24,312 nucleotides of DNA from positions 1 through 24,312 of the IMG/VR virus record IMGVR_UViG_3300042934_000430; one strand, given 5' to 3'. The notes below the pieces were generated by a model, which was not told the DNA's origin, did no database searches, and was given only the letters and a program-made list of their open reading frames with translations. Positions 1-5,538 of the stretch are shown here, in pieces. Within the stretch, counting starts at the first letter, position 1. Each line of letters begins with the position of its first letter. The translations under genes were made by a program, and so were the position numbers. The stretch comes from a virus.

Positions 1-29
1 TTGGCCACAATTTCCATTAATTCAGACAT
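1..29 (-). CDS. Start of a leftward gene, probable phage repressor (partial)
   Basis: Only nine complete codons are visible (MSELMEIVA) before the gene leaves the window at base 1. The ATG lies at 29-27, and a GAGAG ribosome-binding-like sequence sits about six bases upstream on the minus strand. The gene diverges from a small HTH-type gene at 199, and the space between them carries two similar dyads that look like operators. That arrangement is typical of a CI-type repressor facing cro. The identity is inferred from position only; too little protein is visible to see a domain. It could be another leftward early gene. Confidence 0.4.
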
Positions 30-82
30 GCGCAATCTCTCATTCGGCGCCGTGAGTTTTCACGCCTTGGCAATAGATGGAT

Positions 83-88
83 ATTATC
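83..88 (-). promoter_or_regulatory. Possible leftward promoter -10 (repressor maintenance type)
   Basis: On the minus strand GATAAT (88-83) matches the sigma70 -10 consensus at five of six positions, and lies about 55 bases upstream of the leftward ATG. No good -35 is visible at 16-18 bases, and the expected -35 position falls inside the dyad at 105-121. A weak -35 covered by an operator would fit a promoter controlled by its own repressor. Low confidence because only one promoter element is clear. Confidence 0.3.
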
Positions 89-104
89 CGTAACCCGAAG
101 AAAT

Positions 105-121
105 ATACACTTTAAGTGTAG
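105..121. promoter_or_regulatory. Operator candidate 1 (TACACTT-T-AAGTGTA dyad)
   Basis: Bases 106-120 form a perfect inverted repeat with 7-base arms and a one-base centre. With one flanking base on each side it makes a 17-bp site whose half-sites (TACAC/GTGTA) recur in operator candidate 2. It lies in the divergent control region and overlaps the expected -35 position of a leftward promoter. The likely ligands are the leftward repressor and the Cro-like product; no binding is shown here. Confidence 0.5.
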
Positions 122-138
122 ATACTGCGAAAAAAAGC

Positions 139-168
139 TTGAGGAATGGGATCCAGTCGAAATAGAAT
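139..168 (+). promoter_or_regulatory. Rightward early promoter candidate
   Basis: TTGAGG (139-144) and TAGAAT (163-168) are separated by 18 bases and resemble sigma70 -35 and -10 boxes. The start point would fall near 175, inside operator candidate 2, so a bound repressor would block it. It would drive the operon that starts at 199. Confidence 0.45.
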
Positions 169-184
169 TACACTAATCGTGTAA
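168..184. promoter_or_regulatory. Operator candidate 2 (TTACAC-N5-GTGTAA dyad)
   Basis: A 17-bp dyad with perfect 6-base arms overlaps the last base of the predicted -10 box and covers the expected transcription start. It ends about 15 bases before the GTG start at 199. It shares half-sites and overall length with operator candidate 1, which supports a common repressor. Confidence 0.5.
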
Positions 185-198
185 AGGGGTGTCTATTT

Positions 199-462
199 GT
201 GGAATTAAACCAGTGGATTGAAAGCGTCGGTGGAGTGACGCCGGCAGGCAAGCTGAGCCTAGCCGCGATTAACGCCGTCGCCAGTCTGCTAGGTGAAAAG
301 CCCCGCACTGTTATGTCGTGGTATCGCAAGGAGCGCCGGCCCTCTTTTGAGTCGGGCGTCAAGATCCTTATCAAGTCAGAAGGCTGCGTAGATTGGAACG
401 GTATCTATGCGCCATTTGCCTTGGAGTTGCTTAAGTCCCGGGTGAAAAATGCCAGCGCTTAG
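199..462 (+). CDS. Cro/CII-like DNA-binding protein
   Basis: This 87-residue protein is the first rightward gene opposite the presumed repressor. A helix-turn-helix-like stretch is visible around residues 21-45 (AINAVASLLGEKPRTVMSWY), followed by a basic segment. The C-terminal half has a VDWNGIYAPF motif, which I have seen in small phage regulatory proteins but cannot tie to a function. The start is GTG, with AAAGGGG at 183-189 at good spacing. Its last 14 bases overlap the next gene. Position and size fit a Cro- or CII-type regulator that binds the dyads upstream; which of the two cannot be decided from sequence alone. Confidence 0.6.
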   Translation: MELNQWIESVGGVTPAGKLSLAAINAVASLLGEKPRTVMSWYRKERRPSFESGVKILIKSEGCVDWNGIYAPFALELLKSRVKNASA

Positions 463-1015
463 CCTCCCGCCGCTTTTCTCCGCGTTGCCGATCGTTCTCA
501 AGGTCGAACAGCGTTTTGGCCCTGCCGGCTTCGCGCGCCTGGTCAAGTTACTGGAGCTGTTCGCGGCCAGTCCTTCCCGGGATTCTGGCGTGATCGAGCT
601 GCCGGCCAGTGACTGGCGTAGCGCCTTACAGGCTGGCCCGTTGGAGCTGAGCCTATTCCTTGACTACCTGGCCCAAGATGGCTGGCTCTCGCAAGAGCAG
701 GCCGCCGAAGCCGGCGCATCGTTACGCGTAACGCTGATGAACTTCGCCGAATTCCTGCCGGCTCTGGAGCTGCCAAAGATCGCCGATCAGTGGCGCCGCT
801 GGTTCGAATTTGAACTCAGCCTGCCGCCGCTGCATGGGAAAGACCCGTACAACCAAGATTTGTTCCGTCGGTGGTGTGCCACCAACGTGACCATAGAAGA
901 AATGGAGCAGGCCGTAGAGCTTGCCCGCCAGGCGAACACCGCGCCCAGCCCGGCCGCCTTGCATGAATTTTTGAAGACTGTGCGCAATACCAAAATCGTA
1001 CGAGCCCGCCGCTGA
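449..1015 (+). CDS. Phage early protein of unknown function
   Basis: A 188-residue protein, second in the early operon. The ATG at 449 overlaps the upstream gene by 14 bases and is preceded by GGGTGA at a suitable distance, indicating translational coupling. The N-terminal half (to about residue 110) is helical and rich in Leu and Ala. The second half holds a WRRWFEFELSLPP segment, then Y-N-Q-D-L-F-R-R-W and a C-terminal helix with several basic residues. I do not recognise the family. Its place between a Cro-like protein and a Q-like protein is where phages often carry replication or recombination accessories, but no catalytic motif is visible. A GTTACGCGTAAC dyad sits inside the gene at 721-732. 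Confidence 0.6.
   Translation: MPALSLPPLFSALPIVLKVEQRFGPAGFARLVKLLELFAASPSRDSGVIELPASDWRSALQAGPLELSLFLDYLAQDGWLSQEQAAEAGASLRVTLMNFAEFLPALELPKIADQWRRWFEFELSLPPLHGKDPYNQDLFRRWCATNVTIEEMEQAVELARQANTAPSPAALHEFLKTVRNTKIVRARR
721..732. repeat. Dispersed GTTAC-SS-GTAAC dyad, copy 1
   Basis: GTTACGCGTAAC, here a perfect 12-base palindrome flanked by C and GC. It lies inside the coding sequence of the second early gene, where it is read as TCG TTA CGC GTA ACG. It is the only copy with a CG/GC centre; other copies carry GG or CC. Confidence 0.6.
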
Positions 1016-1036
1016 CGGCTGGCCGAGGAAAACACC

Positions 1037-1492
1037 TTGTTATTGATCGCACTTTCCGGCGGTACCGAAGCCGAGCGCACCGCCATTGCTGACCGCCTGG
1101 TCGACTCGGGCAAAGAATCACTGGCCGCCTTTGCGGTGACAGCCCCGGGCATCAACCGCCCGCTACGTCGTTCGATGATCCTGCGTGATGCGCTCGACAC
1201 CGCCCTGGACAAAAGCACCAAAAACCCGGCCGGCGGCCTGGTGGTTGTTCACTGCCTGACAGAAGAAGAAGCCCGCGTGGTGCGTGACCATGGTGGCGTT
1301 GTCTGGCACGTCTACGGCGCGCCTTCTGATCAGGTGGTAATGCGCCAAGGCGACTTCAACGTCACCGCCAAGGCTGAGAGTTTTCGCCACGTCCTGGCCC
1401 CGCTCGATGCGCTGTCGGAGCTGGTATTACCCCAGTTGCGCACTATCGCGCCGCTGTGCGCGGCAGCCGTCGACGCGCTGGCCGCTCAGTAA
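1037..1492 (+). CDS. Degenerate P-loop nucleotide kinase-like protein
   Basis: A 151-residue protein starting at TTG 1037 with GAGGAA six bases upstream. It opens with a hydrophobic strand and an ALSGGTEAERT loop, which resembles a nucleoside-monophosphate kinase P-loop but lacks the GKT/GKS lysine-threonine pair. Later, a strand is followed by an EEARVVRDHGGVVWHVYG segment (about residues 75-93). That resembles the part of phage deoxynucleotide monophosphate kinases where the substrate-binding lid region begins. I infer a kinase fold that has lost canonical ATP binding, so it may be a non-catalytic relative or act on a different ligand. It sits between an unknown early gene and the Q-like gene in one operon. 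Confidence 0.5.
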   Translation: MLLIALSGGTEAERTAIADRLVDSGKESLAAFAVTAPGINRPLRRSMILRDALDTALDKSTKNPAGGLVVVHCLTEEEARVVRDHGGVVWHVYGAPSDQVVMRQGDFNVTAKAESFRHVLAPLDALSELVLPQLRTIAPLCAAAVDALAAQ

Positions 1493-1503
1493 GGCGCCCA
1501 GCC

Positions 1504-1923
1504 ATGGCCAGACGCAAAACCGACCTGGATATCGGCCTTGAGCTTTGGGCGCGCTGGAGCCTCCCAGGAGGCACCGCGCCGGGTGGTCGCTCGATGCTGG
1601 CCAAGCTGATCGACAACAAGGGCGAGCTGTTTTTCGGCGGGTCTGGATCCGGTAGCGGGCCAGCCGATGGCATCGAGTGGGCCATTGAATCCGCTGTGCT
1701 GTCGATGTATGCCGCCGATCCGATGCGCGCGGACGTGCTGCGCTTTGAATACGGCGCCGCTGACTTGCAGGTCGCCGAGCGGCGCGGAATCACTGACTAC
1801 GACCCATGCGGCCTTGACCAGTACCAGAAGGCCCACGCCTTGGGGATCAGTCGCCGCACCTACATGCGCCGCTTGTCCGAGGCGCGCGAACTGATTGCAG
1901 ACAAACTGAGGTTAAGCGAATGA
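1504..1923 (+). CDS. Antitermination protein Q-like regulator
   Basis: A 139-residue protein, ATG at 1504 with AAGG about ten bases upstream. The C-terminal third (residues 103-132) reads like a sigma region 4-type helix-turn-helix: DQYQKAHALGISRRTYMRRL followed by a helix with E-A-R. This is the pattern of phage Q proteins of the phage 82 type. The N-terminal part is variable and has a Gly/Ser-rich loop (residues 45-53). Such proteins bind near a late promoter and modify RNA polymerase to read through terminators. The promoter-terminator pair at 5205-5320 is the obvious target. It overlaps the next gene by four bases (ATGA). Another small HTH regulator is possible. Confidence 0.55.
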   Translation: MARRKTDLDIGLELWARWSLPGGTAPGGRSMLAKLIDNKGELFFGGSGSGSGPADGIEWAIESAVLSMYAADPMRADVLRFEYGAADLQVAERRGITDYDPCGLDQYQKAHALGISRRTYMRRLSEARELIADKLRLSE

Positions 1924-2153
1924 CCAACGAACAACTGGCCAAGGTCGAGAACTATTTCGGTCCATACAAGCAACAGGCCGAGTTCAAGCCCGCGATTGAA
2001 CTGATCGAACACACCAAGGAGCTGCGCGCCTTTGTGCTGGTATTGACCGACTACCTGGCCATGCCAGGTCCGACCGCCGAGAAGACGGCCGAGCATTACC
2101 AGGTAGTGCGCCGCGCCAATGAGCTGCGCAACAAGATTCAACCCGTCAAATAG
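1920..2153 (+). CDS. Small phage protein of unknown function
   Basis: A 77-residue, largely helical protein (NEQLAKVENYFGPYKQQAEF at the N-terminus) with no cysteines and no membrane segment. Its ATG overlaps the stop of the Q-like gene by four bases, so the two are translationally coupled. I do not recognise it and see no functional motif. Confidence 0.55.
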   Translation: MTNEQLAKVENYFGPYKQQAEFKPAIELIEHTKELRAFVLVLTDYLAMPGPTAEKTAEHYQVVRRANELRNKIQPVK

Positions 2154-2166
2154 TCGAGGTGTCGCC

Positions 2167-2376
2167 ATGCTGGGAACATTGTTCAACCTGTCAAAGGCCG
2201 CTGTAGCTGTGGCGGTAACGCCTCTGGCGGCAGCGGTCGATGTGGTCACGCTGCCGCCCAATGCTGAGCGAGGTGCACCGCCGTTTGGTCGTGCTGCGCG
2301 CTGCCTGGGCCAGGCAGGCAAAGCCTTTGATGCGGCGATAGAACCGTCCGAATCCGCTAACGAATTAATGAAATAA
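2167..2376 (+). CDS. Small phage protein with hydrophobic N-terminus, unknown function
   Basis: A 69-residue protein with GAGG upstream of the ATG at 2167. Residues 1-30 are alternately hydrophobic (LFNLSKAAVAVAVTPLAAAV), which could be a membrane-associated helix, followed by a polar tail with a conserved-looking GQAGKAFDAAIEP segment. Similar short proteins are common and uncharacterised in tailed-phage genomes. It is the last gene before the integrase leader. Confidence 0.5.
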   Translation: MLGTLFNLSKAAVAVAVTPLAAAVDVVTLPPNAERGAPPFGRAARCLGQAGKAFDAAIEPSESANELMK

Positions 2377-2523
2377 AGACTTAAAGAATTAAAGAATGAA
2401 TCAGTGCGCAGTCTTTCCCCGCTGTATGCCCGTCGCTTGTATGGGTAGGGGAGTCCTGCGCCCAGCCCGCGACCGGGCCGCCTGACTGATTGGCCTGGTC
2501 GCCTTACCCAAGGAGCCAGGCCC
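2375..2523 (+). promoter_or_regulatory. Structured leader of the integrase gene
   Basis: About 147 bases between the preceding stop and the integrase ATG hold several structures. Two tandem copies of TTAAAGAA lie at 2381-2396 and could be integrase or excisionase arm sites. AAAGACT (2375-2381) pairs with AGTCTTT (2410-2416). GGGTAGGG (2443-2450) pairs with CCTTACCC (2502-2509) with one G-T wobble. GCCCG and CGGGC (2465-2478) form an internal hairpin. GGCCTGG (2492-2498) pairs with CCAGGCC (2516-2522). The last two long stems interlock in pseudoknot order, with the ribosome-binding sequence AAGGAG (2510-2515) between them. Likely a control element for integrase translation; no T-run terminator is present. 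Confidence 0.5.
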
Positions 2524-3837
2524 ATGTCAAAACCCGAAAGCGGAACCGTCAGTGTTGCGCTGTCAGATGCGGCGATTAAGCGTCATGCCGCAGACCCTAC
2601 CGTCAAGCAACTGCGCGATTCGCGCCGTCCCGTCGTATTCCGCTACCACGCTTCCCGAGCCTCGGGCAGTTGGTACGTCGTCACCTACAGCAAGGGCCAG
2701 GTAAACCCCTACAGCAAAATTGCCAACTGGCCGGCCTTGGGCGCTGCCGACTTCATGGACGCGCTACCCAAGATTCTCCAGAAGCTGGCAATTGATCCGT
2801 CTGCCTCGGTGGCTGTGGATGGCTGGCAAACGGTCGGGGAGCTGTTGACCTGGTACCGAGAACGCAGCAAGCGCGAACGCAATAAATCAACCAAGCGCAA
2901 AGACGCCATCCGGTCGGTGATCAAGTGTCACCTGTGGCCGAACCTGGCGTCTGTGCGCCTGACTGAGCTGAATCAATCGTGCCTTGATGAAAAGCTGATC
3001 TGGCCCTTGCAAGAGCGGTATGCGCTGTCCTACGTGCGCCAGGTGTTTGGTGTGTTGACCGGTGCCTTCAAGCAAGCGCACAAGCTGAAACTGATCACCG
3101 TCAACCCGCTGGCAGAGTTCACCTTTCCCGACTTCATTGAAACCCGAATCGAGGCCAAGCCCGGGGCTATTCGTCCTGACCAGGTGCGCGGTGTGCTGGC
3201 CGGTCTGCTGGCTTATGTGGCGACCTGGCAAGGCAAGATCCCGAAATCCGTTGTCCTGGCGGTGATGATGCTGGCCCACGGTACACGCATCGGCGAAACC
3301 CGACTGACGAAAATCAAGAACCTGAATTTTGAGGATCGGGAGTGGTTTATTCCGTCGACTGATGCCAAGACCCGGGCGGAAATGGTGGTCCCGATGACCG
3401 ATCAAATCTGCGCCTTCCTTCGCCTTTACCTTGAGCAACAAAAAGCCGCCGGATATGACGGGGCGTACTTGTTCCCGGGCAGCAACGGCAAACCCCTCAA
3501 TCCCAAACAAGCCGACGATCTATTCAAACCCTTGACCGGTGGTGAGTGGACCAGTCACGACCTGCGCAAGGTGGCTCGGACGTGCTGGGCAGACCTGGGC
3601 GTGGATCACCTGGTCGGGGAATTCTTGCTCAATCACAAGCTGCAAGGCGTCAGCGCCGTTTATATCCACACCACCTTAAAGGCACAGAAACGGGCCGCCC
3701 TGGAGCGCTGGCACGCCTGGCTAGATGCCCGTGGATTCGACCAGTTGCACGGCCACCACGCCGAGACAGAAGCGAGACAGGCCGCACAGCCTGATTCGAT
3801 GCAAGCCAATAACCACGCGGCTTTCAGCGCAGCTTAA
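2524..3837 (+). CDS. int: Tyrosine-type site-specific integrase
   Basis: A 437-residue tyrosine recombinase that would insert and excise the phage genome at an attachment site. All catalytic positions are visible: Arg255 (HGTRIGE), Lys282 (TDAKT), His345 and Arg348 (SHDLRK), His371 (LLNHK) and the nucleophile Tyr380 (AVYIHTT). An N-terminal arm-binding-like region (about 20-90) precedes a core-binding domain (about 98-190), and the catalytic domain starts near 215. The start is ATG 2524 with AAGGAG at 2510-2515. The gene lies inside the phage gene order, between the Q-like operon and the lysis genes, and not at a visible phage end. The nearest attachment-site candidate is the upstream structured leader, which is not proven. 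Confidence 0.93.
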   Translation: MSKPESGTVSVALSDAAIKRHAADPTVKQLRDSRRPVVFRYHASRASGSWYVVTYSKGQVNPYSKIANWPALGAADFMDALPKILQKLAIDPSASVAVDGWQTVGELLTWYRERSKRERNKSTKRKDAIRSVIKCHLWPNLASVRLTELNQSCLDEKLIWPLQERYALSYVRQVFGVLTGAFKQAHKLKLITVNPLAEFTFPDFIETRIEAKPGAIRPDQVRGVLAGLLAYVATWQGKIPKSVVLAVMMLAHGTRIGETRLTKIKNLNFEDREWFIPSTDAKTRAEMVVPMTDQICAFLRLYLEQQKAAGYDGAYLFPGSNGKPLNPKQADDLFKPLTGGEWTSHDLRKVARTCWADLGVDHLVGEFLLNHKLQGVSAVYIHTTLKAQKRAALERWHAWLDARGFDQLHGHHAETEARQAAQPDSMQANNHAAFSAA

Positions 3838-3867
3838 ACATTCATTCTAAAGGAGGAAGTTAATCCC

Positions 3868-4137
3868 ATGAAAACCCCCGGACAGCGTCACACCCTGGAA
3901 CTGTGGCAAGACCAATGGAGCGAGGTAATACAGCCGTCGTACCTGATTGAGATTGCGCAAATTCTCAGTACCGAAGTTAACCGTCCCGAGGTGCGCGAGT
4001 GGATCGAGGCCAGCCCTATGCACGTCAACCAGTACACCCAGTTACGTCACCTGCTACTGATCCTCAAGAAGTCGAAAGTCACCGGTCCGCGCCGCCTGAC
4101 CTGGTGGGAGCGAATCACCGGGAGGGTTCAAGCATGA
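3868..4137 (+). CDS. Accessory phage protein of unknown function
   Basis: An 89-residue protein with the strongest ribosome-binding sequence in the region (AAAGGAGGA at about 3849-3857), which suggests good expression. It is mostly helical and polar, with a basic C-terminus (KKSKVTGPRRLTWWERITGR). I see no known domain. It opens a three-gene block between the integrase and the late promoter and overlaps the next gene by four bases. Confidence 0.55.
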   Translation: MKTPGQRHTLELWQDQWSEVIQPSYLIEIAQILSTEVNRPEVREWIEASPMHVNQYTQLRHLLLILKKSKVTGPRRLTWWERITGRVQA

Positions 4138-4748
4138 GCGTGATCGACGTTGATTTGAGTCATTGCAAGGCTTGCCGGATCGTATATGGCTGCTGTGCTG
4201 ACTACTGTCATATCTGCGAAAAGCCTACGGTTGTCGGTGATCTGTCTGTGGCTGTAGCAGACCTGCGCCAAGCCATGGACGTGCTGTTCGCGCCATTGGT
4301 GCGCGTGGTGGATTGGCTGGCTGACAGCCTGGAGAAGTTGCGCGTTCGTTTCCCGCGTGCGCTTTCGTTTTTGGCGGTCAAGCCATCGGAACCCCAGCCG
4401 GCCCGATGGGTCGGCTTTGATATGGCGTCTGGTCGCGACCGCACCGCCATTTTTCACACGGGGCTTATGGCCGGCGTCTCTATCAATGAGTTTCGAGGGT
4501 TCAAAATGACGGTGCCGCGTCGACCAACAAAGAAGCCGCGAGAAAGTGTGTTTTTCGCGCCGCTCGATCTGCTTATTCAGCCCCAGGGCGACAAGTGCGC
4601 CCAGGACTACGCCAGTCGGGTCAATGTCGAGGCCTGGAATCAGTGCCGGCGGTTTGGGCGTGAGCCGAACAATGCTCGAGCAAGCGTTACCCGTCACATT
4701 CATAAGTTGACGCGTTACAGCCAGCGCGCGCTAACCGGTCGAGGCTGA
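4134..4748 (+). CDS. Unknown protein with N-terminal zinc-ribbon-like cysteines
   Basis: A 204-residue protein; the ATG at 4134 follows GGAGGG (4121-4126) and overlaps the previous stop (ATGA). Cys11-x2-Cys14 and Cys25-x2-Cys28 form a likely zinc knuckle. Residues 35-70 are an amphipathic helix. In the middle, WVGFDMASGRDRTAI resembles motif I of RNase H-fold nucleases (compare VGVDLASKSDITAV in the terminase of this window). The rest is too short and lacks clear further acidic motifs, so nuclease activity is not claimed. The C-terminus is basic. I do not recognise the family. A one-mismatch copy of the dispersed dyad lies near its 3' end. Confidence 0.5.
   Translation: MSVIDVDLSHCKACRIVYGCCADYCHICEKPTVVGDLSVAVADLRQAMDVLFAPLVRVVDWLADSLEKLRVRFPRALSFLAVKPSEPQPARWVGFDMASGRDRTAIFHTGLMAGVSINEFRGFKMTVPRRPTKKPRESVFFAPLDLLIQPQGDKCAQDYASRVNVEAWNQCRRFGREPNNARASVTRHIHKLTRYSQRALTGRG
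4686..4697. repeat. Dispersed dyad, one-mismatch copy (GTTACCCGTCAC)
   Basis: GTTACCCGTCAC differs from the consensus GTTAC-SS-GTAAC by one base in the right arm. It lies 51 bases before the end of the zinc-ribbon-like gene and is preceded by CAAGC. Bases 4681-4690 are identical to 4761-4770, next to the following copy. Confidence 0.5.
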
Positions 4749-4750
4749 TC

Positions 4751-5134
4751 ATGGCCAAAGCAAGCGTTACGGGTAACGCCGCGAAGAAAAAGGCCGGAAC
4801 CCAGCGGCAGCAGAAGCGCCGCGAGCGATTAAAGGCTGAGGACGTTAAAGAGGTTACGGCGAAGTTTGGCCCGGCGTTGCGCGCCATGCTGGACGAGGCA
4901 CGGACCATTCGTGGCGGCCTGGATGGGCCTTACGATGTAGAAGAGTACATATGTACTCTTGTGCGCGAAGACAGTGCCAGGCTTAAGGGGCAGATTGCCG
5001 ATGCGCAGCGCTACCCGTGCAAGCAGTGCGGAAAAACGTTGCCGGCGGGCTGTGGCGGTGCCTTCAAGGGTGAGCTTGCGTGCCTGCTGACCCCGACTGC
5101 ATGGAAACTCAAGATTCCTGCCGTCGAGTTGTGA
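4751..5134 (+). CDS. Unknown basic protein with C-terminal four-cysteine cluster
   Basis: A 127-residue protein with GAGG (4741-4744) before the ATG at 4751. Residues 11-28 are strongly basic (KKKAGTQRQQKRRERLK), suggesting nucleic-acid contact. The middle contains a conserved-looking GPYDVEEYICTL segment. Cys90-x2-Cys93, Cys101 and Cys111 form a possible zinc-binding cluster within CKQCGKTLPAGCGG. I have the impression that similar proteins occur in other pseudomonad phages as hypotheticals, but I cannot name a function. Dispersed-dyad copies lie at both ends: 15 bases after the start, and across the stop codon. Confidence 0.6.
   Translation: MAKASVTGNAAKKKAGTQRQQKRRERLKAEDVKEVTAKFGPALRAMLDEARTIRGGLDGPYDVEEYICTLVREDSARLKGQIADAQRYPCKQCGKTLPAGCGGAFKGELACLLTPTAWKLKIPAVEL
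4766..4777. repeat. Dispersed GTTAC-SS-GTAAC dyad, copy 2
   Basis: GTTACGGGTAAC within a longer GCGTTAC-GG-GTAACGC dyad (4764-4779, 7-base arms). It begins 15 bases after the start codon of the four-cysteine protein gene and is read as GTT ACG GGT AAC. Confidence 0.65.
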
Positions 5135-5142
5135 CGGGTAAC
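5131..5142. repeat. Dispersed dyad, one-mismatch copy spanning a stop codon
   Basis: GTGACGGGTAAC, the reverse complement of GTTACCCGTCAC. It contains the TGA stop of the upstream gene. With flanks, 5126-5144 is the exact reverse complement of 8521-8539 (19 bases). It lies about 60 bases upstream of the late promoter. Confidence 0.5.
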
Positions 5143-5171
5143 GCCAAAAGCGGGTTGATAGTGCGCGGTTT

Positions 5172-5188
5172 TTACACGATCTGAGTAA
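5172..5188. promoter_or_regulatory. Operator-like dyad upstream of the late promoter
   Basis: TTACAC-GATCT-GAGTAA has the same length and half-site layout as operator candidate 2 at 168-184 (TTACAC-N5-GTGTAA), with one imperfect position in the right arm. It lies 17 bases upstream of the late promoter -35. It could let the lysogenic repressor touch late control directly, or it could be chance. Confidence 0.3.
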
Positions 5189-5204
5189 ATTTGCACTTTT
5201 CGTG

Positions 5205-5233
5205 TTGACGGCTTTGGCACTTTTCCGTATCTT
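5205..5233 (+). promoter_or_regulatory. Late promoter candidate
   Basis: TTGACG (5205-5210) and TATCTT (5228-5233) are spaced by exactly 17 bases, a good sigma70 promoter. Transcription would begin near 5240 and run about 75 nt to the terminator at 5290-5320. No gene lies between, so the promoter serves either a short leader RNA or, with read-through, the lysis and structural genes. It is placed like lambda pR'. Confidence 0.6.
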
Positions 5234-5289
5234 TTGATTCATCGTGGTGATGTTGCGGCCACGGTGGCACTGCACAGTCATTCCCTTAG

Positions 5290-5320
5290 CCCCCGGCCAT
5301 CACTGGTCGGGGGTTTTTTT
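5290..5320 (+). terminator. Intrinsic terminator ahead of the lysis genes
   Basis: CCCCCGGCC (5290-5298), a six-base loop and GGTCGGGGG (5305-5313) form a 9-bp stem with one G-T pair, followed by seven T residues. This is a textbook intrinsic terminator. It stands between the late promoter and every late gene, so late expression must either read through it (Q-type antitermination) or come from elsewhere. Confidence 0.8.
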
Positions 5321-5334
5321 ATGGAAAAAATAAA

Positions 5335-5538
5335 GTGAACGAATCCCCCGACCCGTCCGCTGTTTTCGCTAAGGCGACCCCTCCGGCGGCATACGTCGGG
5401 GCGCAGGTTCTCGAAATCCCGATTGAAACGTGGATCAGCGTACTGACCGTGATCTATCTGGTTCTGGCAATCGGAACCCTCATTTTTCCGGGGTGGCGAA
5501 CCCTGGTCGCGTCCTGGTGGCAGAAATGGCGAAAGTAA
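5335..5538 (+). CDS. Holin-like small membrane protein
   Basis: A 67-residue protein with one clear membrane segment (residues 33-51, WISVLTVIYLVLAIGTLIF), a polar N-terminus and a short aromatic/basic tail (WWQKWRK). It directly precedes and overlaps the endolysin by 13 bases, the usual place of a holin or pinholin that depolarises the inner membrane. The start is GTG at 5335 with only a weak GGA upstream. A five-codon frame (ATG 5321 to TGA 5338) overlaps this start. Function is inferred from size, topology and position. Confidence 0.6.
   Translation: MNESPDPSAVFAKATPPAAYVGAQVLEIPIETWISVLTVIYLVLAIGTLIFPGWRTLVASWWQKWRK

Noticed and set aside
51-64. CGTGA-N4-TCACG dyad in the control region
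   Set aside because: Arms of five bases with half-sites different from TACAC/GTGTA; it could be a weak operator but is too short to support.
2443-2450. GGGTAGGG match to the FtsK-orienting KOPS motif (GGGNAGGG)
   Set aside because: A single 8-base match is expected by chance, and the bases are better explained as one arm of the integrase leader stem.
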